Shown here: positions 30,407-39,176 of the stretch, one piece after another
Layout: each line of letters opens with the position of its first letter
How positions within the stretch are numbered: position 1 is the stretch's first letter
From: Oscillospiraceae bacterium
Lineage (GTDB): Bacteria > Bacillota > Clostridia > Oscillospirales > Oscillospiraceae
Direction: 5' to 3'
Assembly: GCA_009782435.1 (NCBI GenBank)
Contig: WRJA01000008.1
Span: forward strand, 1 to 45,316
Length of the DNA: 45,316 nt
Program-made: the position numbers and the translations under genes
Notes under the pieces: generated by a model
The model's database searches: none
What the model saw: the letters and a program-made list of their open reading frames with translations, nothing else
What the model was told of the DNA's origin: nothing

Positions 30407-31303
30407 TCACCCGGTTTCCGTGTTAAGCGCGTTATAGGCCGCTCCCATTACGCCGGAGTATGCGTCGTGCCGGGAAAAACGGATATCCAAGCCTTCCCTC
30501 GGATAAGGCGCGAGAGTATTTTTCAGGATCTCATTTTTCAGGCGTTCCTTCGGAAAATCTTCAGACAGAGTCCCGCCGCCCAAAAACAGAATGTGGGGGT
30601 CAAAAAGATTGACGAGCGTCGCCGTCGTGATCGCGATCGCCTGTATCAGATCTGTGACCGGCTCGTCCGAGCCGTGCTCTTTGAAAACCTCGGCGAAGCT
30701 TTTACCCGGATAACGGCTCTCGAGCATTTCGCGGGCCGCGCGACCCGAGGCGTGGCATTCCGCGCAGCCGACCTTGCCGCAGCCGCAGAGCCTGTCGCTC
30801 CGATAAAAGGGTATATGCCCCGCTTCCATAGCGCAGCCGTTTTTTCCCTGAAGTAAGCGCCCGTTTATCATTGCCGCCGCGCCGAATCCTGTGCCTATAT
30901 AGCAGCCGACCGTAACGCCGCCGGCCTTTGCCGTATGCGCGTCGAAACACAACAGATGATTGGCGTCGTTGTTGACGAGCACCCTAACGCCGAGCAGCGA
31001 GGAAAGCGGATCTGCGACATTTTTTCCGGAGAAAGCGTGGGAGCCGTCTTTTTTAATGATATTGGGCGCGTTCAAGACGGTTTTTTCGTCAGGCCCCACG
31101 GGCGACGGGAAGCCGACGGATACAGAGTCGGCCTCGTCTTTCCCTCGGAAATCGGAAATAAGCCGGCCGAGCGCCCTGATCTCGTCTCCTTCGGCAAACG
31201 TTTCCGGGGTGGAAAAAACCGCGGCGCGCTCCAATATGCCTTCCCGCACCAAACCGATGCGCAGATTTGTTCCGCCAATGTCCAATCCGATCACACATCG
31301 CAT
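30407..31303 (-). CDS. ROK-family sugar kinase
   Basis: This 298-residue ROK protein starts with the phosphate-binding motif CVIGLDIGGTNLRIGLV. It has the sugar-site NNDANHLLCFDAHTAKAGGV, GTGFGAAAMINGRLLQGKNG, EAGHIPF, and the zinc-binding CGCGKVGCAECHASG. It lacks an N-terminal helix-turn-helix, so it is a kinase and not a repressor. It may be a glucokinase or allokinase; its place beside the glycogen operon favours glucose, released by the amylase and MalQ reactions. The start ATG 31303 has AAGGAT upstream. It is divergent from glgB with a shared 220-base intergenic region. Confidence 0.88.
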   Translation of the reverse strand: MRCVIGLDIGGTNLRIGLVREGILERAAVFSTPETFAEGDEIRALGRLISDFRGKDEADSVSVGFPSPVGPDEKTVLNAPNIIKKDGSHAFSGKNVADPLSSLLGVRVLVNNDANHLLCFDAHTAKAGGVTVGCYIGTGFGAAAMINGRLLQGKNGCAMEAGHIPFYRSDRLCGCGKVGCAECHASGRAAREMLESRYPGKSFAEVFKEHGSDEPVTDLIQAIAITTATLVNLFDPHILFLGGGTLSEDFPKERLKNEILKNTLAPYPREGLDIRFSRHDAYSGVMGAAYNALNTETG

Positions 31304-31450
31304 AATTATCACCGATCCTTTCACCGCAGATGATGCGCTTATCATACACTTCAATACCTCTTTTGTCGAACTGTCGGATGACATTATTTATGTGAAAGGG
31401 TATACAGAAAGATAAAATTTTTAAAAATTGCATAAAACTGTGGCAGAATC

Positions 31451-31469
31451 ATACAAATTGTTGTATAAT
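31451..31469 (+). promoter_or_regulatory. Putative glg promoter -10 with inverted repeat
   Basis: TATAAT (31464-31469) lies 57 bases before the glgB-like start. A perfect inverted repeat, ATACAA (31451-31456) and TTGTAT (31461-31466), overlaps it and could be an operator. The -35 (TGGCAG, 31441-31446) is poor, which would fit an activated promoter. Confidence 0.5.
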
Positions 31470-31525
31470 CGCTGTAAGCGGCGCTTGTCCGCGAGAGAAT
31501 ACCAACTATTTCGAGGAGCGGCGAT

Positions 31526-33439
31526 GTGAACAGCGAGACAGCCAAAAACGATCTGCCCGTTTACATGTTCAAACAGGGCAGCAACTTTCACGCTCATGAG
31601 TTTTTCGGATGTCACTTCGACAAGGCGAGCGAGAGCGCGGTTTTTCGCGTCTGGGCGCCCCATGCTTCGGAAATCAGCGTTGTCGGGGATTGGAACGATT
31701 GGAATGAGACCGATCTGCGGATGGAGAGGATCGCCGACGACGGGGCATGGGAAGCGTCCGCGACGGGCGTGAAAACGTGGAACAGATACAAGTATTCCGT
31801 CACCGGACCTGACGGTATAAGAAGGCTGAAAGCCGATCCCTTTGCTTTTCACGCCGAAACTGACGGCAAAACGGCGTCTATAATATTTGATATAACAGGC
31901 TATGAGTGGAAAGACGCGGATTACCTCGCGCGTATCCAAAATCTGTCGCCTTTTTCCGGGCCGGTCAACATCTATGAGCTTCACGCGGGGTCCTGGCGCA
32001 GACATCCGGACGGAAATCCGTATACTTATATTGAATTGGCGGACAGCGTTGTGCCGTATCTGATCGAGATGGGCTATACGCATCTTGAGCTTATGCCGAT
32101 AATGGAGCATGCTAACGCCAGCTCTTGGGGATATCGCACATGCGGTTACTTCGCTCCCACATCGCGGTACGGGACGCCGCACGATTTGATGGAGTTTATC
32201 GACAGATGCCACAAAGCAGGTTTGGGGGTCATACTTGACTGGGCGCCCGCGCGGTTTCCTCAAGACGATCACGGACTATCCGGATTTGACGGAACGCCTC
32301 TCTTTGAGGCGGTTGATACCGGTTTTCCCGACCGGAGGGAATGGGGCACGAGCAGGTTTGACTACGGACGCGCCGAGGTGCAGTCTTTCCTGATATCAAA
32401 CGCTGTGTACTGGCTCGAGTACTACCATGCCGACGGTCTGCGGGCGTGCGATGTGAGTTCGACTCTCTATCTCGACTGCGACAAAAACCGCGCTGACCGG
32501 CAGTCGGACACTTACGGCGGGAATGAAGATCCGGACGCGATCACTTTTTGGAAAAACCTGAGCGACGCGCTCACTTTAAACCGGCCCGGCGCCATGCTGA
32601 TCGCGGAGGAGTCCACTTCCTGGCCGATGGTGACAAAATCGGCGAGAGAAGGAGGGCTCGGGTTCACATTCAAGTGGAACATGGGCTGGATAAACGACAT
32701 GCTCGATTATGTCAGCGTTGACCCTCTCTATCGAAAAATGGTCCACGGAAAGATAACCTTTTCATTTTTCTACGCTTTCAGCGAAAATTTCATACTGCCG
32801 ATATCACACAACGAAGTCGTCCGCGGCAAGTGTTCTCTTTTGGATAAAATGCCCGGCGAATATGAATGGAAATTCGCGGGATTGCGCGCGTTCTTCGGCT
32901 ATATGATGATGCATCCCGGGAAAAAACTCAATTTTATGGGCTGTGAGATCGGCCAGTTCAAAGAATGGGATTTTGAGTCGGAGGTCGATTGGTTTTTGCT
33001 CGATTATCCTGCCCATCGGCAAATGCATGACTATGTTAAGGCTCTGAACCGGTTTTATCTCAAAACGTCTGCGCTTTGGGAGATCGATAACAGCTGGGAC
33101 GGCTTTAAATGGATATGCGCTGACGACGACACTCAGAGCATTGCTGTTTTTATGCGGATCGACAAGAAAAACAACGCGTTGATCGTGCTGCAAAATTTTG
33201 CCCCGCTAACGCGGGAAGAATACTGTTTTGGCGTGCCGGACAAAGGAGAGTACCGTGAAGTGTTCAGTTCCGACCGCAAAGAATTCGGCGGTTTCGGCCT
33301 GGAGAACGGAGTCCTCAACACTGAGGATATGCCCATGCACGGTTTCCCTTACAGCCTGCGCATAACCGCTCCGCCGCTTTCCACCGTTTGTTTTCGGTGC
33401 GTCGGCGACGATGGCGATATACGGACTGAGAATTCTTAA
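31526..33439 (+). CDS. GlgB-like GH13_9 protein with degenerate active site
   Basis: This 637-residue protein aligns with branching enzymes along its length: CBM48 (VFRVWAPHASEISVVGDWND), the GH13 barrel, and the C-terminal beta domain. Diagnostic GlgB blocks such as LGFTFKWNMGWINDMLDYVS, SFFYAFSENFILPISH and HPGKKLNFMGCEIGQFKEW are retained. The catalytic positions are changed. Region II reads GLRACDVSSTLYLD where the family has GLRVDAVASMLYLD, putting Cys308 at the nucleophile Asp. Region IV reads SHNEVVRGK for SHDEVVHGK (Asn429, Arg433). Region I reads DWAPARFP for DWVPAHFP (Arg243). The acid/base Glu (E361 in IAEES) remains. No frameshift is present and it heads an intact operon, so it is expressed but probably inactive as a branching enzyme. 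It starts at GTG 31526 with GAGGAG. Confidence 0.85.
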   Translation: MNSETAKNDLPVYMFKQGSNFHAHEFFGCHFDKASESAVFRVWAPHASEISVVGDWNDWNETDLRMERIADDGAWEASATGVKTWNRYKYSVTGPDGIRRLKADPFAFHAETDGKTASIIFDITGYEWKDADYLARIQNLSPFSGPVNIYELHAGSWRRHPDGNPYTYIELADSVVPYLIEMGYTHLELMPIMEHANASSWGYRTCGYFAPTSRYGTPHDLMEFIDRCHKAGLGVILDWAPARFPQDDHGLSGFDGTPLFEAVDTGFPDRREWGTSRFDYGRAEVQSFLISNAVYWLEYYHADGLRACDVSSTLYLDCDKNRADRQSDTYGGNEDPDAITFWKNLSDALTLNRPGAMLIAEESTSWPMVTKSAREGGLGFTFKWNMGWINDMLDYVSVDPLYRKMVHGKITFSFFYAFSENFILPISHNEVVRGKCSLLDKMPGEYEWKFAGLRAFFGYMMMHPGKKLNFMGCEIGQFKEWDFESEVDWFLLDYPAHRQMHDYVKALNRFYLKTSALWEIDNSWDGFKWICADDDTQSIAVFMRIDKKNNALIVLQNFAPLTREEYCFGVPDKGEYREVFSSDRKEFGGFGLENGVLNTEDMPMHGFPYSLRITAPPLSTVCFRCVGDDGDIRTENS

Positions 33440-33484
33440 AAAAATCGTTTAGCTTTTTGACTACGGAAGAGAGAAGGGCTGATC

Positions 33485-34627
33485 ATTCCTTTAATTACGT
33501 CGGTTTACAAAAAAGAATGCGTCGCGATGCTGTTGGCGGGAGGTAAAGGCGAGCGGCTGATGCCGCTGACGCAGCACATTTGCAAGCCTGCCGTGGCTTT
33601 CGGAAGCCGATACCGGATCATAGACTTTACTCTGTCGAATTGCGTCAATTCAGGCATCGATACTCTGGGCGTTCTGACCCAGTATCTGCCGATGTTTCTG
33701 CATGACTATATCGACAAGGGACATCCGTGGGATTTGGACAGGATGTCGGGGGGAGTTTTTCTTTTGCCGCCGTTCAGCAGCGGCGACCGTTCCGACTGGT
33801 ACAGCGGCACGGCAAACTCCGTTTTCCAGAACCGCAGGTTCATAGGAGGATACGACCCCGCTTATGTCCTTGTTTTGTCAGGCGATCACATATATAAAAT
33901 GGACTACGGCAAAATGCTGATAAACCACAAAAAAAACGGAGCTGACTGCACGATTTCGGTGATAGAGGTCCCGATATCGGAGGCAAGCCGTTACGGGATA
34001 ATGAATACGGACGAAAACGATAAAATAGTCACTTTTGAGGAAAAACCCAAAGTCCCGAAAAACAATCTCGCATCCATGGGGGTTTATATTTTTAACTGGA
34101 AAGTGCTGAAGGAGCAGCTCGAGGCAGACAGCAAGGACAAAGACTCTTCCCACGATTTCGGTAAAAACATCATTCCCGATATGCTGGCGCAGGGGCATAA
34201 AATGTACGCCTACCGCTTTAAAGGATACTGGAAAGACGTCGGCACTCTGGAAAGCCTGTGGGACGCCAATATGGATATGCTCAGGAACACATCCCTCGGA
34301 GTTCCCGATTGGGATATAAAATCCCGCAGCCGCAGCAGACCGCCTCACTGTATCGACACGAAAGGCCGGGTAGCGAACAGTTTGGTGGCGTCGGACTGCG
34401 TTATATCGGGTACGGTGGAGAACTCCGTACTCTCCAGAGGAGTTATTGTCGAGAAGAACGCCGTGGTGCGCGACTCGGTGATAATGGACGACGCTGTGGT
34501 AAAAAGCGGAGCGAGGGTCGAATACGCCATACTTGACGAGCGGAGTTTCGTCGGGGAAAATGAGACCGTCGGCGGACCGAGAGAAAAAGCCGAAAGCATC
34601 ACCGTCGTCGCGGGGTCATGGACTTAA
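33485..34627 (+). CDS. glgC: Glucose-1-phosphate adenylyltransferase, catalytic subunit; apparent AUU start
   Basis: This protein of about 380 residues makes ADP-glucose. The N-terminal nucleotidyltransferase shows [62 protein letters not shown] and [11 protein letters not shown]; a left-handed beta-helix follows. The first ATG in frame is 33527, but that removes the KKECVA strand that precedes AMLLAGG in the family. The frame is open back to a TGA at 33458 with no ATG, GTG or TTG. GAGAAGGG (33471-33478) is six bases before ATT 33485, which gives (M)[19 protein letters not shown] is therefore the best candidate; CTG 33479 is less likely by spacing. It is followed by glgD. Confidence 0.9.
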   Translation: MPLITSVYKKECVAMLLAGGKGERLMPLTQHICKPAVAFGSRYRIIDFTLSNCVNSGIDTLGVLTQYLPMFLHDYIDKGHPWDLDRMSGGVFLLPPFSSGDRSDWYSGTANSVFQNRRFIGGYDPAYVLVLSGDHIYKMDYGKMLINHKKNGADCTISVIEVPISEASRYGIMNTDENDKIVTFEEKPKVPKNNLASMGVYIFNWKVLKEQLEADSKDKDSSHDFGKNIIPDMLAQGHKMYAYRFKGYWKDVGTLESLWDANMDMLRNTSLGVPDWDIKSRSRSRPPHCIDTKGRVANSLVASDCVISGTVENSVLSRGVIVEKNAVVRDSVIMDDAVVKSGARVEYAILDERSFVGENETVGGPREKAESITVVAGSWT

Positions 34628-34690
34628 AGCGGAAAACCGCGGCGCGGCGGCGCCTGTGAGACGCAGAAATTAAAGGGAGTGTATCAAGCG

Positions 34691-35803
34691 ATGAACATAG
34701 GCCTTTGCCTTTCGGACCCGAGACCTCAGCCTTTCGGCGACGGAAGCGCTCGCCGCGCGGCGTCGGCCGTTCACTTTGCCGGACACTACAGACTTATTGA
34801 CTTCATGTTATCCAACATGGTTAACTCCGGTATATACACGGTCGCCATGGTATTGGGCAGCCAATACCAAACGCTGCTCAGTCATATAGGGTCCGGACGC
34901 GAGTGGGATCTTGCCCTGTCCGGCGGAGGCATAAGATTTTTCCCGCCTTATCCGGGCGGAGAACGCCCCTATGACGAGCTTTTGGACGAACCGCTTCAGC
35001 GCGCGATAATATTTATTGAAGAGACAAAAACTGACAATGTTTTGGTGACCGACGGCAGCGTCGTATGCAATATAGACTACAGAGACGCGCTTGAGTTCCA
35101 TAAGGCGCAAGGCGCCGACGTGACCGCTCTTTACGTCAGAAAATCGCTTCAGGAACAGGACCGGCCTCAAACGGTGGCATACAAAATCAACCGTGACGGG
35201 CGCGTGAACGGCATCGTTTTCGAGCCGCCGGCCGGCGATCGGGCGAATATCGACCTCGGAACGTACATAGTGAAGAAAACGGTGCTTTTGAGGCTTTTGT
35301 CCGGAGAGCGGTCCTGCGATGTGGCCAAGTTTTCCTGCTCGCTTCTTGCGGGAGCGCTGAAGTCGCTGAAAGTGATGAGTTGGCGGCATGACGGCTATAC
35401 GGCGCGCATCCGTTCGCTTGACACATTTTTCCGGTATAATACCGATATGCTCGATCCGCGCAAAAGAGATCCTCTGTTTGACTGCGGGGGCAGGCGCATC
35501 CACACAAAGGTTTATGACTCGACGCCCACCAAATACGGCGAGGATGCGGACATACACAATTCCATCGTATCAAACGGCTGCGTGATCGAAGGCAAGGTGG
35601 AAAACAGCGTGATTTTCCGTAATGTGCATGTTCGGGCGGGAGCCGTTGTCCGCAACTGTATCCTGATGAGAAACACGGTAGTCGGGGCAAACGCGGAACT
35701 GCACTGGATCGTGACCGATCAATCGGTAATAATCACCGAGAACCGCAGACTGTTGGGCTATAAGACGAACCCGGTATATATCGCGAAAGGCAAGATCGTA
35801 TAG
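34691..35803 (+). CDS. glgD: ADP-glucose pyrophosphorylase regulatory subunit GlgD
   Basis: This 370-residue GlgC paralogue keeps the fold (GHYRLIDFMLSNMVNSGIYT, NVLVTDGSVVCNIDY, and the C-terminal beta-helix with ENSVIFRNVHVRAGAVVRNC). It lacks the GGxGxRL loop and other catalytic residues, as GlgD proteins do. In Bacillota GlgD forms a hetero-oligomer with GlgC and raises its activity. The N-terminus MNIGLCLSDPRPQPFG is short. ATG 34691 lies eleven bases after AAGGGAG; GTG 34679 is too close to that site. Confidence 0.93.
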   Translation: MNIGLCLSDPRPQPFGDGSARRAASAVHFAGHYRLIDFMLSNMVNSGIYTVAMVLGSQYQTLLSHIGSGREWDLALSGGGIRFFPPYPGGERPYDELLDEPLQRAIIFIEETKTDNVLVTDGSVVCNIDYRDALEFHKAQGADVTALYVRKSLQEQDRPQTVAYKINRDGRVNGIVFEPPAGDRANIDLGTYIVKKTVLLRLLSGERSCDVAKFSCSLLAGALKSLKVMSWRHDGYTARIRSLDTFFRYNTDMLDPRKRDPLFDCGGRRIHTKVYDSTPTKYGEDADIHNSIVSNGCVIEGKVENSVIFRNVHVRAGAVVRNCILMRNTVVGANAELHWIVTDQSVIITENRRLLGYKTNPVYIAKGKIV

Positions 35804-35868
35804 CAGGCGCCGGCAAAACCGGCTCATATCATAATCAAGGTAAACAGAATTATTTTGGGAGGGTGCGT

Positions 35869-37332
35869 ATGAACAAATCAGCAACGCCGAAAAAAACCCG
35901 AGGAAAAGGAGCCGGTCAAAAAATCCTTTTTGCCGTCTCCGAGGTAGCTCCGTTTGTAGCTACGGGCGGAATGGGGCAGGTGGTCGGCACACTGCCGTTA
36001 GCCCTGAAGCGCGTTTCCGAAAAAACGGAAGTGCGCGTTATTTCGCCTCTGTATCGAAAAGTCAGACGGCAATTCGGGTCAGGCATGGAATTTTTGGGAG
36101 ACGTTTGGGTACATTTGTCTTGGCGTTCTCAATACTGCGGAGTATTTAAACTGGAAAGAGACGGCGTCATTTATTATTTTATCGACAATGAGCGATATTT
36201 TGACAGGGATGAAGTATACGGCAGCTATGACGACGGCGAGCGTTTCGCTTTCTTCTCAAAAGCGGTGCCTGCCGTGCTTGAGCTGATCGACTATGTGCCG
36301 GATATTATCCACGCCCACGATTGGCAGACGGCTCTGGTGCCTGTTTATATATCGACGACATATGCCGAACGTTATCCGGACATCCGCACGGTGTTTACCA
36401 TCCATAACATCGAATACCAAGGGAAATTCCCGATGGCGATATTGGGTGACGTTTTCGATCTGCAAGGTTACGACATGGGACTCGTCGAGTATAACGGCTG
36501 CATAAACCTTATGAAAGGAGCGATCGTTTGCTGCGACAGACTCACAACGGTAAGCCCGTCATATGCGCAGGAAATAACTTCCGGCGGCGGTTACGGTTTG
36601 GATTCGATCATTGCCGACAACATCGGGAAGCTCAGCGGCATAATAAACGGAATCGACACGGAATTCTATGATCCCGCCTCGGACCCGGCACTTGCCCAAA
36701 AATACGATGTTGACAGCGTGGAGAAAAAGGCAGCCAACAAAAAAGCCCTGCAAAAACTCTTCGGTTTGCCGGTCAACACGCACAAACCGGTATTGTGCGT
36801 GGTTTCCAGATTGGTGTCGCACAAGGGAATAGACCTTCTTCTGCCCATTATGGAAGAGCTGGTAAGCGACGATGTGCAATTCTTGCTGCTCGGCACCGGA
36901 GACGACAGGTTCCAGCTGTTCTTCACGGAACTCGGGATGAAACATCCGGATAAGATCGGGATCAATATCGCTTTTAACCCTGAGGTTTCAAACAAGATCT
37001 ACGCCGGTTCCGACATAATGCTGATGCCGTCTTTGAGCGAGCCCTGCGGTCTTTCTCAGATGATCGCCTGCAGATACGGCACCGTGCCGATCGTCCGTGC
37101 CGTAGGAGGCATCAAAGATACGATTCGCGACTGCCGTTTGGGCGAAGGAAACGGCTTCGTATTCAGAAACTATGAATCGGGCGAACTGCTCGATACGATA
37201 AGGAAGGCTTTACATATGTTTACCCATCATCCCGACCAGTGGGAAGAACTGATGAAGGAAGGCATGCGCACTGACTTCAGCTGGGATTTGTCGGCGAAAG
37301 CGTATATTGATATGTATTCAAGCCTGCGTTAG
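35869..37332 (+). CDS. glgA: Glycogen synthase
   Basis: This GT5 enzyme of 487 residues has two Rossmann domains. It has HAHDWQTALVP and TIHNIEYQGKFP in the first domain, VSRLVSHKGIDLL at the second-domain ADP-glucose site, and PSLSEPCGLSQMIACRYGTV with the catalytic Glu. The N-terminal KxGG motif reads FVATGGMGQVVG, so the usual lysine is Ala31. This may be a lineage variant, as the other motifs are intact. ATG 35869 has GGGAGGG five bases upstream. It elongates alpha-1,4-glucan with ADP-glucose from GlgCD. Confidence 0.94.
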   Translation: MNKSATPKKTRGKGAGQKILFAVSEVAPFVATGGMGQVVGTLPLALKRVSEKTEVRVISPLYRKVRRQFGSGMEFLGDVWVHLSWRSQYCGVFKLERDGVIYYFIDNERYFDRDEVYGSYDDGERFAFFSKAVPAVLELIDYVPDIIHAHDWQTALVPVYISTTYAERYPDIRTVFTIHNIEYQGKFPMAILGDVFDLQGYDMGLVEYNGCINLMKGAIVCCDRLTTVSPSYAQEITSGGGYGLDSIIADNIGKLSGIINGIDTEFYDPASDPALAQKYDVDSVEKKAANKKALQKLFGLPVNTHKPVLCVVSRLVSHKGIDLLLPIMEELVSDDVQFLLLGTGDDRFQLFFTELGMKHPDKIGINIAFNPEVSNKIYAGSDIMLMPSLSEPCGLSQMIACRYGTVPIVRAVGGIKDTIRDCRLGEGNGFVFRNYESGELLDTIRKALHMFTHHPDQWEELMKEGMRTDFSWDLSAKAYIDMYSSLR

Positions 37333-37343
37333 GAGGAGACCGG

Positions 37344-39176
37344 GTGTACAGGTTTGACGAATTCGATCCGGAATGCCGCTCCCCCGCAGGCGCCTTGCCT
37401 TTGGGCCGGCCGCTTGAAATCACCATGCGTTATGCGCGCGGCCGGTGTAAAAACATAGCCCTGCTTTGGCGCGCTGACGACGGCGAGTTGAATGAACAGA
37501 AGATGGATTGGCTGGGAGCAATCGGACGGGATGATGTTTATTCCGCGCGAATAATCGCGCCGGACAGAGGATTGTACTGGTATTGGTTCGGGCTTGAAAC
37601 CGAGGACGGTTCTTTTGTTATCGACCGGAGCGGGCCGAGGGACGGGCCCGAAACGCCGTATCAGTTGACTGTGTACGATAAAGACCTGAAAACTCCCGAT
37701 TGGATCAAAGGCGGGGTCATGTATCACATCTTTGTCGACCGATATGCCAAAGGCGGCCGCAGGGAGCGTTTTGTTAAACCGGGTACGATCCTTCGCGACG
37801 ATTGGGGCGGGATTCCTTCTTTTTTGCCGGACGACGAAGGGATAGTGAAAAATAACGACTTTTTCGGAGGTAATCTGGAAGGGATCGTCGATAAACTCCC
37901 TCATCTGCGCGATATGGGAGTGACTTGTCTCTATCTCAGCCCGATTTTTGAAGCGGACTCCAGCCATAAATACGACACAAACGATTATTTGAACATCGAT
38001 CCCGGCTTCGGGGATGACAAGATATTCCGGAAGCTGTGCAAGGAGGCCGCGGCGCACGGCATGAAAGTTGTGCTCGACGGGGTTTTCAGCCACGTCGGCA
38101 TGAACAGCAGATACTTCAACAAAAGCGGTCACTATGACGGCCAAGGCGCTTATCAATCAAAAGATTCGCAGTATTACCGCTGGTTCATGTTTAAGGACTG
38201 GCCGGACGAATACGAGTCTTGGTGGGGGATACAGCTGCTTCCCGCAATCGATAAAAATGACTCGTCCTACAGGGAATTCATAACCGCAGAGGGAGGAGTT
38301 GTCGATAAATGGACCGGATGCGGCGCCGGCGGCTGGAGACTGGACGTCGCAGACGAATTGCCGGACATATTTTTAGATCCGCTGTGTGAAGCGGCGCGCA
38401 GAAAAAATCCCGAAACGCTCATCATTGGCGAAGTATGGGAAGACGCGTCAAATAAGATCGCATACGGCGTGCGCCGGAGGTATCTGCTCGGCGGACAGCT
38501 TGATTCGGTGATGAACTATCCGCTCAAAGACGCGATAATCGCCTATATCAGGGAAAAAAACACCGATATACTTGCCGATACCTTATCAGACATAACACAA
38601 AACTATCCGAAACCGGTGCTTGACTCTCTTATGAATATCCTCGGAACGCACGACACCATGCGCATACTCACGGTGCTGGGCGGAGACCGGTTCCCGGAGA
38701 CAAAAACGGAAATGTCGTGCTACAGGCTCTCCGAAGAGCAGCGGAGCTTCGGCAGACAGATGCTCAAGATAGCGGCGGCCCTGCAATTCACTTTACCCGG
38801 TTTCCCCTGCGTTTATTACGGAGATGAAGCGGGTATGGAGGGCGGAGCCGATCCGTTCAACCGGGTCGGATATCCTTGGGGAGCCGAAGACGCCGAGCTG
38901 ATACAGTGGTACAAGAGGCTCGCCGAGATTCGCCGTTCGACTCCCGTGTTTCGGGACGGAATATACAGACTTCTCGCGGCAAAAGAAGGCGTGTTTGCTT
39001 TTACCCGCGGAGAGGGAGACGGGGCTGTGCTTGTGGCCGCGAATATCGGGGAAGAAGACATGCTCCTCCCGGGCGATGAATTTTGCTTTGACCTTATCGG
39101 AAACAAACCGGCGAGCGCCTGCGTCGCTTATGCCAAAACTGCGGCAATTTATACAAAAGGGAGAATACAGCGATGA
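37344..39176 (+). CDS. GH13 alpha-amylase/neopullulanase-like glucanohydrolase
   Basis: This 610-residue cytoplasmic protein (no signal peptide) has an N-terminal beta domain, a GH13 barrel and a C-terminal domain. All four catalytic regions are intact: VVLDGVFSHVG (I), GWRLDVADE with nucleophile D334 (II), IIGEVWED with E363 (III), and LGTHDTMR with D437 (IV). The layout matches the GH13_20 neopullulanase/cyclomaltodextrinase group. It would hydrolyse alpha-1,4 (and perhaps alpha-1,6) links in stored glucan or imported maltodextrins. GTG 37344 has AGGAGGAG upstream. It overlaps glgP by four bases. It contrasts with the degenerate GlgB homologue in the same operon. Confidence 0.92.
   Translation: MYRFDEFDPECRSPAGALPLGRPLEITMRYARGRCKNIALLWRADDGELNEQKMDWLGAIGRDDVYSARIIAPDRGLYWYWFGLETEDGSFVIDRSGPRDGPETPYQLTVYDKDLKTPDWIKGGVMYHIFVDRYAKGGRRERFVKPGTILRDDWGGIPSFLPDDEGIVKNNDFFGGNLEGIVDKLPHLRDMGVTCLYLSPIFEADSSHKYDTNDYLNIDPGFGDDKIFRKLCKEAAAHGMKVVLDGVFSHVGMNSRYFNKSGHYDGQGAYQSKDSQYYRWFMFKDWPDEYESWWGIQLLPAIDKNDSSYREFITAEGGVVDKWTGCGAGGWRLDVADELPDIFLDPLCEAARRKNPETLIIGEVWEDASNKIAYGVRRRYLLGGQLDSVMNYPLKDAIIAYIREKNTDILADTLSDITQNYPKPVLDSLMNILGTHDTMRILTVLGGDRFPETKTEMSCYRLSEEQRSFGRQMLKIAAALQFTLPGFPCVYYGDEAGMEGGADPFNRVGYPWGAEDAELIQWYKRLAEIRRSTPVFRDGIYRLLAAKEGVFAFTRGEGDGAVLVAANIGEEDMLLPGDEFCFDLIGNKPASACVAYAKTAAIYTKGRIQR

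Noticed and set aside
31333-31385. Upstream extension and promoter of the ROK gene at TTCGAC/TATGAT
   Set aside because: The spacing is 18 and the -35 is poor; the evidence was too weak to list as a feature.
31421-32272. 283-codon minus-strand frame beside the ROK gene
   Set aside because: It overlaps the start of the glgB-like gene and the glg promoter; composition fits an antisense shadow.
33527-33529. ATG 33527 as the glgC start
   Set aside because: It would delete the KKECVA strand that leads into the conserved AMLLAGG loop, and has no ribosome binding site.
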